A DNA stretch of 64,000 nucleotides, taken from the NCBI RefSeq assembly GCF_042661465.1, contig NZ_JBHSWE010000001.1, positions 2,604,001 to 2,668,000 on the forward strand, given 5' to 3'. The position numbers and the translations under genes were made by a program. The notes under the pieces were generated by a model, which was not told the DNA's origin, did not search any database, and was given only the letters and a program-made list of their open reading frames with translations. Shown here in pieces: positions 26,806-36,051 of the stretch (position 1 is its first letter; the number at the start of each line of letters is the position of its first letter). This DNA is from Marinobacterium_A aestuariivivens (lineage in GTDB: Bacteria > Pseudomonadota > Gammaproteobacteria > Pseudomonadales > Balneatricaceae).

Positions 26806-29621
26806 ATGACCGACTACAAAGCGACATTGAACCTGCCGGAAACGGCGTTCCCGATGCGCGGCAACCTGCCGCAGCGCGAGCCGGCGCGACTGGCTCGCTG
26901 GGCCGAGATCGATCTCTACGCGAAGCTGCGCGAGGCAGGCAAGGGGCGCGAGCAGTTCATCCTGCACGACGGTCCTCCGTACGCCAACGGCAATATTCAC
27001 ATCGGTCATGCCGTCAACAAGGTGATCAAGGACATGATCGTCAAGTCCAAGACCCTGGCCGGCTTCGATGCCCCCTATGTGCCGGGCTGGGACTGCCATG
27101 GTCTGCCGATCGAGCACAAGGTCGAAACCCTGGTCGGTCGGGCCGGCGACAAGGTGCCCTACAACGAGTTTCGCCAGAAATGCCGCGACTATGCCGCCGA
27201 GCAGGTGGCCGGGCAGAAGGCGGACTTCATCCGTCTGGGCGTCGTCGGCGACTGGGGCAACCCCTACCTGACGATGAACTTCGACACCGAGGCCAATATC
27301 GTCCGGGCGCTGGGCAAGATCATCGAGAACGGTCATCTGGTCAAGGGCTACAAGCCAGTCTACTGGAGCGTGGTCGGGCAGTCGGCGCTGGCCGAGGCCG
27401 AAGTCGAGTACCAGGACAAGACCTCCACCGCCATCGATATCCGCTTCACCTTCGCCGACCAGGATGCGGCGCTGGCCCGATTCGGCACCGACGCGGGCGA
27501 GGGCCCGGTGTCGGTGGTGATCTGGACCACGACGCCCTGGACCATCCCGGCCAACCAGGCCGTGTCGCTCAATGCCGAGCTCCACTATGCACTGGTCGAG
27601 GTCGAGATCAACCAGGGGCCGGAGCGCATCGTCGTCTCGGCCGACATGCTCGATGACATCATGGCGCGCTGGGGCGTGCAGCAGTACCGGACCCTGGCGA
27701 CCTGCAGCGGCAAGACGCTGGAGCATCTGGCGCTGCAGCATCCGTTCTACGACAAGCGGGTTCCGGTGATCCTCGGCGAGCATGTCACCACCGATGCCGG
27801 TACCGGTGCCGTGCATACCGCGCCCGATCACGGCATGGAGGACTTTGTCGTCGGCCAGGAATACGGTCTCGGTACCCTGAACCTGGTGCAGGCCAACGGC
27901 ACCTACACCGATGCGGCCGGCGAGTTTGCCGGTGTTCACGTCTACAAGGCTGACGGTCCGGTGGTCGAGGCGCTGGAGCGTGAAGGCAAGCTGGTGCACC
28001 TGAAGCGCTTCGAACACAGCTACCCGCACTGCTGGCGCACCAAGACGCCGCTGATCTACCGCGCCACGCCGCAGTGGTTCATCTCGATGGATGCCAGGGG
28101 CTCAAGCGCCAGGCGCTGGACGCGATCAAAGGCGTCAGTTGGTTCCCGGAGTGGGGCCAGAACCGCATCGAGGCGATGGTCGAGCAGAGCCCGGACTGGT
28201 GCGTCTCGCGTCAGCGCACCTGGGGCGTGCCGATCACCGTCTTCACCCACAGGCAGAGCGGCGAACTGCACCCGCGCACCGCCGAACTGATCGAGCAGGT
28301 CGCCAAGGCGATCGAGCAGGGCGGCATCGACGCCTGGTTCGAGCTGGATGCCAACGCGCTGCTGGGCAGCGAAGCGGCCGACTACGACAAGGTCACCGAT
28401 ACCCTGGACGTCTGGTTCGACTCCGGCGTCACCCACCACGCGGTGCTGCGCCAGCGTCCGGAGCTGCGGTTCCCGGCCGACCTCTACCTTGAGGGTTCAG
28501 ACCAGCATCGCGGCTGGTTCCAGTCGTCCCTCAAGACCTCGATCGCGATCAACGGCTGCGCACCCTACAGGCAGGTGCTGACCCACGGCTTCACCGTCGA
28601 CGAGAAGGGCTACAAGATGTCCAAGTCGCTCGGCAATGTCATCGCGCCGCAGGAAGTTACCGATACCCTGGGTGCCGATATCCTGCGCCTCTGGGTCGCG
28701 GCGACCGACTACTCCGGCGAGATGGCGGTCTCGAAGCAGATCCTGCAGCGCACCGCCGACAGCTATCGCCGTATCCGCAACACCGCGCGCTTCCTGCTGG
28801 CGAACCTGAGCGGTTTCGAGCCGTCCCGCGACAGCGTGGCGCCCGAAGAGATGCTGGCGCTGGACCGCTGGGCGGTCGATGCGGCCTACCGGCTGCAGCA
28901 GAAGATCACCGCGGCCTACGACAGCTACCGCTTCCTGGACGTCTACCAGCAGGTGCACCACTTCTGCGTGCAGGAGCTGGGCGGCTTCTACCTCGACATC
29001 ATCAAGGACCGGCAGTACACCACCCGGGCCGACAGTCTGGCGCGCCGCTCCTGCCAGACGGCGCTGTACCATATCGCCGAGGCGCTGACCCGCTGGATCG
29101 CGCCGATCCTGAGCTTCACCGCCGAGGAGATCCACGAGGTACTGCCGGGCGAGCGCGAGGAGAGCGTCTTCCTGACCTGCTGGTACGACGGTCTGTTCAC
29201 CCTGGGTGCCGACGATGCCTTCGGCCAGGCGTTCTGGAACCGGGTGCTGGAGGTCAAGACCGCGGTCAACAAGTGCCTCGAAGATGCCCGTAACGAGAAG
29301 CTGGTGAAGGCATCGCTGGCGTCGGTCGTGACCCTCTATGTCGACGACAGCCTCAAGGCCGATCTCGAGCGTCTCGGCGACGAGCTGCGCTTCGTGCTGC
29401 TGACATCCCGGGCTGCGCTGGCACCGCTGGCAGAAGGCGGTGAGGCCCGTGCCACCGACGTCGAAGGGCTGAAAGTGGCGGTTGCTGTTTCCGACGAGCC
29501 CAAGTGCGGCCGCTGCTGGCACCATCGCGCCGATGTCGGCCGCAACGAAGCCCATCCGGAGCTGTGCGGCCGCTGTGTCGAGAACGTCGACGGGGCCGGC
29601 GAAATCCGCCACTATGCCTGA
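26806..29621 (+). CDS. ileS: Isoleucyl-tRNA synthetase (apparent frameshift)
   Basis: Charges tRNA-Ile; essential. The class I HIGH motif is in PPYANGNIHIGHAVNK (about residues 57-72), the editing domain follows (WTTTPWTIPANQAVSL), KMSKS is in GYKMSKSLGNVIAP (about 602), and the C-terminal zinc site is CGRCWHHRADVG and CGRC (about 900-925). The frame breaks at ISMDA / QGLKRQ; adding one C to the run at 28094-28095 gives 938 residues, the normal length. Sequence error is much likelier than a broken essential gene. Confidence 0.95.
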
Positions 29622-29637
29622 TGAGCGCACTGGCCCG

Positions 29638-30176
29638 ATGACCGAACTGCATCGCAGCGACGCCCGCATCCATGAGCCGGACCGGCCAGGGTCCTCCCTG
29701 GTCTGGCTCTGGCTGTCGGCGCTGGTGATCCTGCTCGATCAGGGCAGCAAGTGGCTGGCCGAGCAGTGGCTCGAATACGGTGACGCAAACCGTATCCTGC
29801 CGGTGTTCGACCTGACCCTGCTGTACAACCGCGGCGCCGCCTTCAGCTTCTTGGCCGAGGCCGGCGGCTGGCAGCGGTGGTTCTTCGCGCTGGTGGCGCT
29901 GGTGGTGAGCGTGGCGCTCGTCATCTGGATGAAGCGCACCGCCCGTGTGCAGTGGTGGCTCGGCATGGGGTTGTCGCTGCTGCTAGGCGGCGCGCTCGGC
30001 AACCTCTACGACCGCGTCGTCCACGGCCATGTGATCGACTTTATTTCGCTGCACTGGGGGCCGCATTACTTCCCGGCCTTCAATATCGCCGACAGTGCCA
30101 TAACCCTGGGGCCGCGCTGCTGATCATCGACATGCTGTTTCTCGAGAAGCGGCGAGCGGCCAACCGAACAGACTGA
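29638..30176 (+). CDS. lspA: Lipoprotein signal peptidase LspA (apparent frameshift)
   Basis: Inner-membrane aspartic protease that removes signal peptides from prolipoproteins; essential. Four hydrophobic segments; conserved blocks VILLDQGSKWLAEQWL, LLYNRGAAFSFL, GGALGNLYDRVVHGHVIDF and FNIADSAIT, whose two Asp are the catalytic pair. One extra G in the run at 30108-30111 restores the ending GAALLIIDMLFLEK and 179 residues. ATG 29638 is 17 bases after ileS. Confidence 0.92.
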
Positions 30177-30185
30177 GACTATTGA

Positions 30186-30614
30186 ATGAGCGACAACACC
30201 ATCGGTCCCGGCAAGACCGTGACCCTGCACTTTGCCATCCGCCTCGATGACGGCCAACTGGTCGACTCCAACTTCGACGACAGCCCAGCGACCTTCACCG
30301 TCGGAGACGGCAACCTGCTCGAAGGTTTCGAACAGGCGCTGTTCGGCCTGGAATCGGGCGCTGAAGAGACCCTGACCATTGCGCCGGAAAAAGGCTTTGG
30401 TCAGCACAATCCGAGCAATATCCAGCGCCTGCCCCGCAGCCAGTTCAAGGACATGGAGCTGGAGCCGGGCCTGGTGATCAGCTTCGAGGAATCGGGCGGC
30501 GAAATCCCCGGCGTCGTCGCCGAGTTCGACGACCAGGTGGTCCACGTCGACTTCAACCACCCATTGGCCGGCAAGACCCTGCTGTTCGACGTGAAAATTT
30601 TGCAGGTCGAGTGA
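30186..30614 (+). CDS. fkpB: FKBP-type peptidyl-prolyl isomerase (SlpA/FkpB)
   Basis: SlyD-like proline isomerase of 142 residues, cytoplasmic. FKBP parts flank an inserted-flap region: VTLHFAIRLDDGQLVDSN at the start, LLEGFEQALFGLESGAEE (about residues 42-60), APEKGFGQHNPSNIQ, and DFNHPLAGKTLLFDV at the end. It follows lspA by nine bases. In related genomes ispH comes next; here a terminator and a repeat follow and ispH is absent. Confidence 0.93.
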   Translation: MSDNTIGPGKTVTLHFAIRLDDGQLVDSNFDDSPATFTVGDGNLLEGFEQALFGLESGAEETLTIAPEKGFGQHNPSNIQRLPRSQFKDMELEPGLVISFEESGGEIPGVVAEFDDQVVHVDFNHPLAGKTLLFDVKILQVE

Positions 30615-30624
30615 TGCGAAAATG

Positions 30625-30653
30625 AAAAACGCTGCCGATGGTAGCGTTTTTTC
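30625..30653 (+). terminator. Terminator after fkpB
   Basis: AAAAACGCT, an interrupted CC/GG extension and AGCGTTTTTT. It closes the ribF-ileS-lspA-fkpB transcript. Confidence 0.8.
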
Positions 30654-30687
30654 GTTGGGGCTGTGGAAGCCCTGTATCCGGGCGAAT

Positions 30688-30719
30688 CGTAGGGCGCAAT
30701 AAGCGAAGCGCATCGCGCC
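30688..30719. repeat. Single intergenic repeat unit (CGTAGGGCGCAATAAGCGAA)
   Basis: Starts CGTAGGGCGCAATAAGCGAA and ends GCATCGCGCC. Unlike the other elements it has no facing partner. It ends six bases before the pilE stop. Confidence 0.65.
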
Positions 30720-30724
30720 AAATA

Positions 30725-31126
30725 CTATCGCTTCCAGCAAGTGGCCGGGGTCATGACATTGCTTTGATCCAGTGTCATGGTTGTACAGCCTGTATCCTTG
30801 AGCTGGTCCCCGGTGGCATCGGCCTGGATCGTATAGTGCGTGGCAGCCGAAGCGGCGGAAACCGTAATTGAGAAGTTGAAGAAATCCGCGTCGCCCAGGT
30901 CCAGATTCTCTGCGGCGAGACTGGCTTCGTCGCCGTAGGTGTTGAAGTAGGAACGGTAGCGCTCTTCGGCGATCTGGCCGGCCAGCAGCACTTTCTGCGC
31001 TTCGGCCCGGCGCCCCTTGCGCACCTGGTCGAGATAGGCGGGGTAGGCAAACATGGCAATCACGGCGACCACCACCACCACGATCATCAACTCGATCAGT
31101 GTAAAACCACGAGCAGAAGAGTTCAC
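30725..31126 (-). CDS. Type IV pilus minor pilin, PilE-like
   Basis: 133-residue prepilin. Short leader MNSSARG, cleavage before FTLIELMIVVVVVAVIAMFA with Glu5, then the helical spine AYPAYLDQVRKGRRAEAQ. Cys near residues 119 and 130 could form the C-terminal disulfide of minor pilins. Starts at GTG 31126 with GAGGGAA upstream. It is divergent from the fimT-like gene, whereas in Pseudomonas pilE is the last gene in line, so the cluster is rearranged. Confidence 0.88.
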   Translation of the reverse strand: MNSSARGFTLIELMIVVVVVAVIAMFAYPAYLDQVRKGRRAEAQKVLLAGQIAEERYRSYFNTYGDEASLAAENLDLGDADFFNFSITVSAASAATHYTIQADATGDQLKDTGCTTMTLDQSNVMTPATCWKR

Positions 31127-31198
31127 TATAGTTCCCTCGAGTTGCTATCCTTACTGTTGCACTATGCTAACACTCTAGCAGAAGGAATTGACAAGGCT

Positions 31199-31752
31199 AT
31201 GGCGCGTGAATTTTCAGGACGGCGTGCTGTGAGGCTCAGGCGCCAGGGGGCGTGACCCTGATCGAGCTGCTCGTTGCGCTGGTGGTGTTGGCTGTATTCG
31301 TCACGATCGGAATCCCTTCATTCAACTCCATCTTCGAACGCCATCGTGTAACCGGTGCGGCGCAGGCGCTGTACGGCGATTTGCAGTTTGCCCGAGCCGA
31401 GGCGATCAAACGCAACCAGGATATATACGTTAAATTTAACAACGGAACAGACTGGTGTTATGGCATCGAGGATACATCTGCCGCATCATGCAGCTGCGCT
31501 ACCGGGACTGGTTGTACTGTTGAAGGTAGGCAGCACATCGTGACCAGCGATCGGTTTCCGGGCGTATCTCTTAGTCACAATGTTGGCGGCAATGTAGTCA
31601 CGTTTGATCCAGTACGCGGGACGTTAGCTCCGAATGGAACCATAAAAATGGATGGTGGTGGCGGAAAGGATGTAGGAGTGACAATGTCTCTTCTTGGACG
31701 TGTCAGGCTTTGCTCCGATAGTGGTTTTGCAGGATATCAATCATGTCCTTGA
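31199..31752 (+). CDS. GspH/FimT-type minor pilin (apparent frameshift in leader)
   Basis: Pseudopilin of the FimT/FimU class. From ATG 31199 the leader MAREFSGRRAVRLRRQGG is joined to VTLIELLVALVVLAVFVTIG by adding one G to the run at 31246-31250, which creates a classic prepilin peptidase site (GG before VTLIE). The GspH body follows (FNSIFERHRVTGAAQALYG, FARAEAIKRNQDIYV). Joined length 184 residues. Its stop overlaps the start of the pilW-like gene by ten bases. Confidence 0.85.
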
Positions 31753-32399
31753 AGTTTCAGCAGGGAGTGTCGCTCATCGAGTTGATGATCGCGATGGTAC
31801 TGGGCCTTCTCGTCTCGGCCATTGTAATTGGCATGTTCAGTTCAACGGTGGGCAGTACCCGTCAGGCGGTGAGTGCCATGCGCCTGAATCAAGAATTGCG
31901 TACTGTTATGGATATGATGGTACGTGATATCCGCCGTTCTGGTTACTGGGCGGGTGACTCTGTGGCTAGCAACCCTCATGCGTCAGTTATTCAGGCTGGA
32001 TTGCCCGTAAATGTTTTTACATCGCCGAAATCAGCCGATGCAAATTCCTGTGTGGTTCTCTCATACGACTATGATGCGGATCAGTCTGCGACCATCGAAC
32101 ACCTGATGGGATACCGACTCGATGATGCAGAAGGCGCGGTGGAAGTACTCTGGGCGTCGTCCTCCAGTCTTACCAGTAATGTGGATTGTACCGTGCTCAA
32201 TAGTACCAATTGGGAGAACCTTACCGACAGAGAAGCGGTCGATATAACCGGTTTGGTGTTTACGCCACTACCATCGGCAGCATCATTCGCATCGGCTACT
32301 GTAAGATCCATTCAAATTACCCTGACAGGACAGTCAAAATCTGATAGTAAGCTGGTCAGGCAGCTTATTGAAGAAGTGAGGGTGCGCAATGATCTTTAG
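31743..32399 (+). CDS. PilW-like minor pilin
   Basis: 218 residues, shorter than typical PilW. Leader MSLKFQQG, cleaved before VSLIELMIAMVLGLLVSAI, then MRLNQELRTVMDMMVRDIRR and SGYWAGD, which are PilW hallmarks. Role by family: part of the priming complex at the pilus tip. It overlaps its neighbours on both sides, so the four rightward pilin genes form one operon. Codon use is visibly less GC-rich than in fkpB or thiO. Confidence 0.85.
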   Translation: MSLKFQQGVSLIELMIAMVLGLLVSAIVIGMFSSTVGSTRQAVSAMRLNQELRTVMDMMVRDIRRSGYWAGDSVASNPHASVIQAGLPVNVFTSPKSADANSCVVLSYDYDADQSATIEHLMGYRLDDAEGAVEVLWASSSSLTSNVDCTVLNSTNWENLTDREAVDITGLVFTPLPSAASFASATVRSIQITLTGQSKSDSKLVRQLIEEVRVRNDL

Positions 32400-33701
32400 G
32401 GCTGCTTATAGGTCGGCGTGGCGGTTGAATATTAAAAGTCAGCGAGGCGCCGCAACACTCTTTGTAACGGTGATTATTTTGGCGTTACTCACGGTAATAG
32501 CTATTACTGTCACTCGTATTGGAATGCTCGAACTCAAAACAGCTTCTAATACCAATCGGGCGAAAGAAGCACTTCATACCGCCCAGGGTGGGCTAGATTA
32601 CGGAGCGATGAAATATCTTCTGGACACGGACTCCTGGTCCCCTTCCGGGGCCGAATCCATATTTATTCCGGCGGGCAGTGGGACTCAGGTTGATGTTACC
32701 GCGTCTGTAGCGAGTAGCTACGTGCAGATAGAGGCTGCCGGGGAGTCCAATGACCAGACTGGCTCTGCAACGGTTAAAGAACGTTTTACCATTGTGCCGG
32801 TTGTGGATTTTGGCGAACTCCCACCCCTGATGGCCGGAGGCAACTTTCCTCCTAGCGGTACTTTTTCAATCGTGGGGAACCCCAATGGTGGCGGGGACGG
32901 TGTGCCGGTATCGGCATGGGTTGAGACGTCGCAAACCCAGGGGTCGCAAGCTGGCAAACCTGTAACCTAGATGAGTTCCTTTATGAAGGAACCAATATTT
33001 CTCAGTCTCAGACACTACAGGCCGATGGTTTTGTGACCTGTGATACCTGTCGTTGTCAGCAAGCGGATAACACGCTGTGCGAGGCGGAGAACGGTGTCGA
33101 TCCGGAAGTCTGCGAGGATATCGTGGTGGATGAGTGTGTTCCCGATACCTTCGAAAACCTGTTTGGGGTCAATGTATTCGATAATGATACATTACCTGGG
33201 CCCTGTGAGGCGGAGACTGGGGTGGTTGATCCGTCTCTTTGGACGATCTATCGTGATATGGGTACTCAATACGGTGTTGCCTGTAATGATTTAGACGCTA
33301 ATACCGGCGATCGATTTTACTCGGGCGGTGCGAATGAGGGAGACCTTCCGCTGATCTGGATCGAGGGTGACTGTACCATTCCGGCCAATACCCAGGTCGG
33401 TAGCTATGATCATCCATTTATTCTTGTGGTCCACGGTGACGTGACGATGAATTCGAACAGTTCCATGTATGGGATTTTGTTCGCCTTCTCAGATGTCTAT
33501 ACTGCTTCTGAGGATTTCGATATCACGGTAAACGGCTCTCCCGTTGTTTATGGTGTCATGGTCATCAACGGAGAAGTAGACCTGCCGACGGGTAGTTTTA
33601 CTCTTGTTTACTCCAATAATATTTTAGAGAAGTTGTCCAATATTGACGGCGACTACAACGAGCTGGCGCGCTTTCCAGGCTCCTGGACGGATATAAAGTA
33701 G
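32389..33701 (+). CDS. Long PilX-like pilus assembly protein (apparent frameshift)
   Basis: N-terminus resembles PilX: SQRGAATLFVTVIILALLTV with no Glu5, then ELKTASNTNRAKEALHTAQG. The frame stops after SQAGKPVT but continues in the next frame; one extra G in the run at 32940-32943 gives TQGVASWQTCNLDEFLY and a joined protein of 437 residues, more than twice the length of Pseudomonas PilX. The second half has many Cys (VTCDTCRC, ICEAENG-type repeats of acidic Cys loops) and a C-terminal block HPFILVVHGDVTMNSNSSM. It belongs to the pilin operon; the long C-terminus has no function I can name. Confidence 0.75.
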
Positions 33702-33710
33702 GGGCAGGCG

Positions 33711-35795
33711 ATGAATAGTGAACTTCAGATTAAAAGGGTGCGTGTCAGTGGTTTTACACTGATCGAAGTCCTGATTTCTTTGGTTATTGCGGTGATCGGA
33801 ATTACCGCGCTCTTACAGTTGCAAGGTGTTTTTCTACAGAGCGCGTCGGATGCTGAGAAGCGTGCCGCTGCAGCTGCTTTGGCCGAGAAAAAGTTCGAAG
33901 AGCTTCGGAGCTTTGAAAATACTTCTGGTTATAATCTGATTGGTTCGGCGAGCGCCGGTACAAGCAGTACAGAAAGTATAGTTGTAGGTTCAAGCAGTAT
34001 TGATTATGCGATTGACTGGAGTGATGTCACACCTTGGACATCGTCTGGTTCGGCCTCGATCAGTAATTCAGAATATAAAGAAATTACTATCAATGTTTCT
34101 TGGGATAACAACGAAAGCAGTCTGGCAATGTCCAGCATTATCGCCAAGATTGACCCGAATCTTTCAGGTCTTATCGAAAAGTCGGGCTTTGGGGGTGATC
34201 TACCCGATGTCGAGTATACGCCGGGTGCTGCGCCGGAAGTTATTGCGGTCGACTTGGGTAATGGTTTGAAGCGAGAAACCAGCAAGCCTTTGCCTGAAGT
34301 CACGCAGAAAGGAACCAGTAATATCGTTAAGTTCGAGATCGTGACATATGATACCGAGAATTATCGACAGGTTACCGAAGACTTTTTGAGTGTTAACTGT
34401 ATCTGTCAGCTCTCTTCCACACCGGGTAGTGGTTATGAGGCATCGAAAACGGTTTTCAATCAGGACACTCAGTCTATCGATGTCGAGTACCCTACCAGCT
34501 TTACGACCAAGCCGGTCGGGACAGTCTATAACAGTGGGGCGACCAATGACCAGCCCAATATCTGTGTACGTTGCTGCCGGGACCATCATGACAGCGATGG
34601 AGGAACGGAAAATAGTTACCGTTGGTACTGGCCAGGGCAGGGAGATGCATCGGTTGCAACATATTTCCATACGGCTGGAACTTATTCGGGCGATCATAAG
34701 CATTTTTACAGTACAGATGGTACAACCTATACGGAGGCGTCTGCAGAACCGCAGAAACGTTATTTGGAAAACTGTCGTTTCAAGCGGGTAGATGGCATCT
34801 ATCGCTTGATGCAAGACTGGCGTATGGTTGATATTACGACTATGCCGAGTAATTTTCTGGCTTCTGGTTCACAAGGGAATGCTGATTATACGACCTATAT
34901 AGCCAGTGTTGCAGAAGCTGTTCTGGAAACTGCTGCTTCGAACAATGAGAAACTGGGTGATACTCTACCAAATGTGGCCAAACCAACTGGGCGTGATCTG
35001 GTGAGTGGTGCCATGGGGTCTGTGTTCACGGGCTCTCAGACTCAGCTATTGGCTAGAACAATTTATGTTGATCCGCTTACTGTGAGCGAAGTTTCCACTA
35101 TCAATAACATTAAAAACCAGGTGGAGTCGTCGGGTTCCGGAAGCTGGCTCGATAAAGTTCCTTTTTACGAAATCAATGCGACGCTTCTGGCGAATTGGGA
35201 GCCTGGTGACGCAACCATTGCCGATGTCGAGAACGACCCTGTGATCACGATCACAGATCCAGATAATGATTATTACGGCAGTTATGAGAGGGGCCTCGTG
35301 CTGGCTAACGCGGCAGGGGTTACCAGTATATCGGCCAGTTCTCTTGTGACAAACACCGGTGTGATCGGTCATAGAAATGCTGCAGACATTAGTCTGGCCA
35401 CGGATAATATATTCGATACTGCTGCTAATGAGCTTGATGATTCTATTACAGTCGAGGTAGAAGTCGGAAGTGTGATTTCGGGTACATTTGCCTGTTTTAA
35501 GGATACGGCCAGCGGTGGCTGTGGGAATGCGGTCAACTACAATACCATAGTAGTAGCGACTACCGCCGGTAGCTGTACCGTGGCTGATGAATTGGTTAAC
35601 GGTGCGACTTGGGGCTGGCAGTGTTCGGTGCCAAATGGCTTCAGTGGGAATGTTTCCTTTAGTGCACCGACCTATGGATTTATTATTTCAACCAGCCCGA
35701 ATGGGCGTGATGATGCTGTACTGGGTGCTCAGTACGACTATTCAACCTCGGCCGGTACAGCAGGTATTCAAATCTATGTGGTTATACCTGACTGA
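33711..35795 (+). CDS. Very long PilV-like prepilin with Cys/His-rich middle region
   Basis: 694 residues, against 160-190 for usual PilV. Leader MNSELQIKRVRVSG, cleaved before FTLIEVLISLVIAVIGITAL, then AAAAALAEKKFEELRSFEN as in PilV. After the pilin part (to about 150) comes a region with Cys230/232, CVRCCRDHHD (285-294) and His320, HKHF (329-332) and Cys355, which looks able to bind metal or form disulfides. The C-terminal third is rich in Ser, Thr, Asn and Asp with paired Cys, like a secreted adhesin. No PilY1 gene is present, so it may serve as the tip protein; that is inference. A+T-rich compared with flanks. Confidence 0.75.
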   Translation: MNSELQIKRVRVSGFTLIEVLISLVIAVIGITALLQLQGVFLQSASDAEKRAAAAALAEKKFEELRSFENTSGYNLIGSASAGTSSTESIVVGSSSIDYAIDWSDVTPWTSSGSASISNSEYKEITINVSWDNNESSLAMSSIIAKIDPNLSGLIEKSGFGGDLPDVEYTPGAAPEVIAVDLGNGLKRETSKPLPEVTQKGTSNIVKFEIVTYDTENYRQVTEDFLSVNCICQLSSTPGSGYEASKTVFNQDTQSIDVEYPTSFTTKPVGTVYNSGATNDQPNICVRCCRDHHDSDGGTENSYRWYWPGQGDASVATYFHTAGTYSGDHKHFYSTDGTTYTEASAEPQKRYLENCRFKRVDGIYRLMQDWRMVDITTMPSNFLASGSQGNADYTTYIASVAEAVLETAASNNEKLGDTLPNVAKPTGRDLVSGAMGSVFTGSQTQLLARTIYVDPLTVSEVSTINNIKNQVESSGSGSWLDKVPFYEINATLLANWEPGDATIADVENDPVITITDPDNDYYGSYERGLVLANAAGVTSISASSLVTNTGVIGHRNAADISLATDNIFDTAANELDDSITVEVEVGSVISGTFACFKDTASGGCGNAVNYNTIVVATTAGSCTVADELVNGATWGWQCSVPNGFSGNVSFSAPTYGFIISTSPNGRDDAVLGAQYDYSTSAGTAGIQIYVVIPD

Positions 35796-35854
35796 CTAGG
35801 TATGTAGGTCTCAACGCATGTATTATCTTCATCTGGGGTGAGCGGCTGTTTTAT

Positions 35855-35880
35855 CCGCGAGTGCCGCTCGGTACTCGCGG
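35855..35880. other. Hairpin after the pilin operon
   Basis: CCGCGAGT and ACTCGCGG around a 10-base loop, 60 bases after the long prepilin. No T run follows, so termination is possible but unproven. The rest of 35796-36051 shows nothing else. Confidence 0.5.
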
Positions 35881-36051
35881 CTTCGAAAACTTAGCTTTCT
35901 GAATACGAGTTTTAATAAATAAATTTTTCCATTTTAACCACTGTATTTCAGACCTGAAGAGCAGGCTCTGGGTAGCTGTACCTGATGCTCTGGCATCCTC
36001 CCCCAAGCCGTCACAATAGCCTGCAATACAAAGCCGATCGGAAGTAGAACA

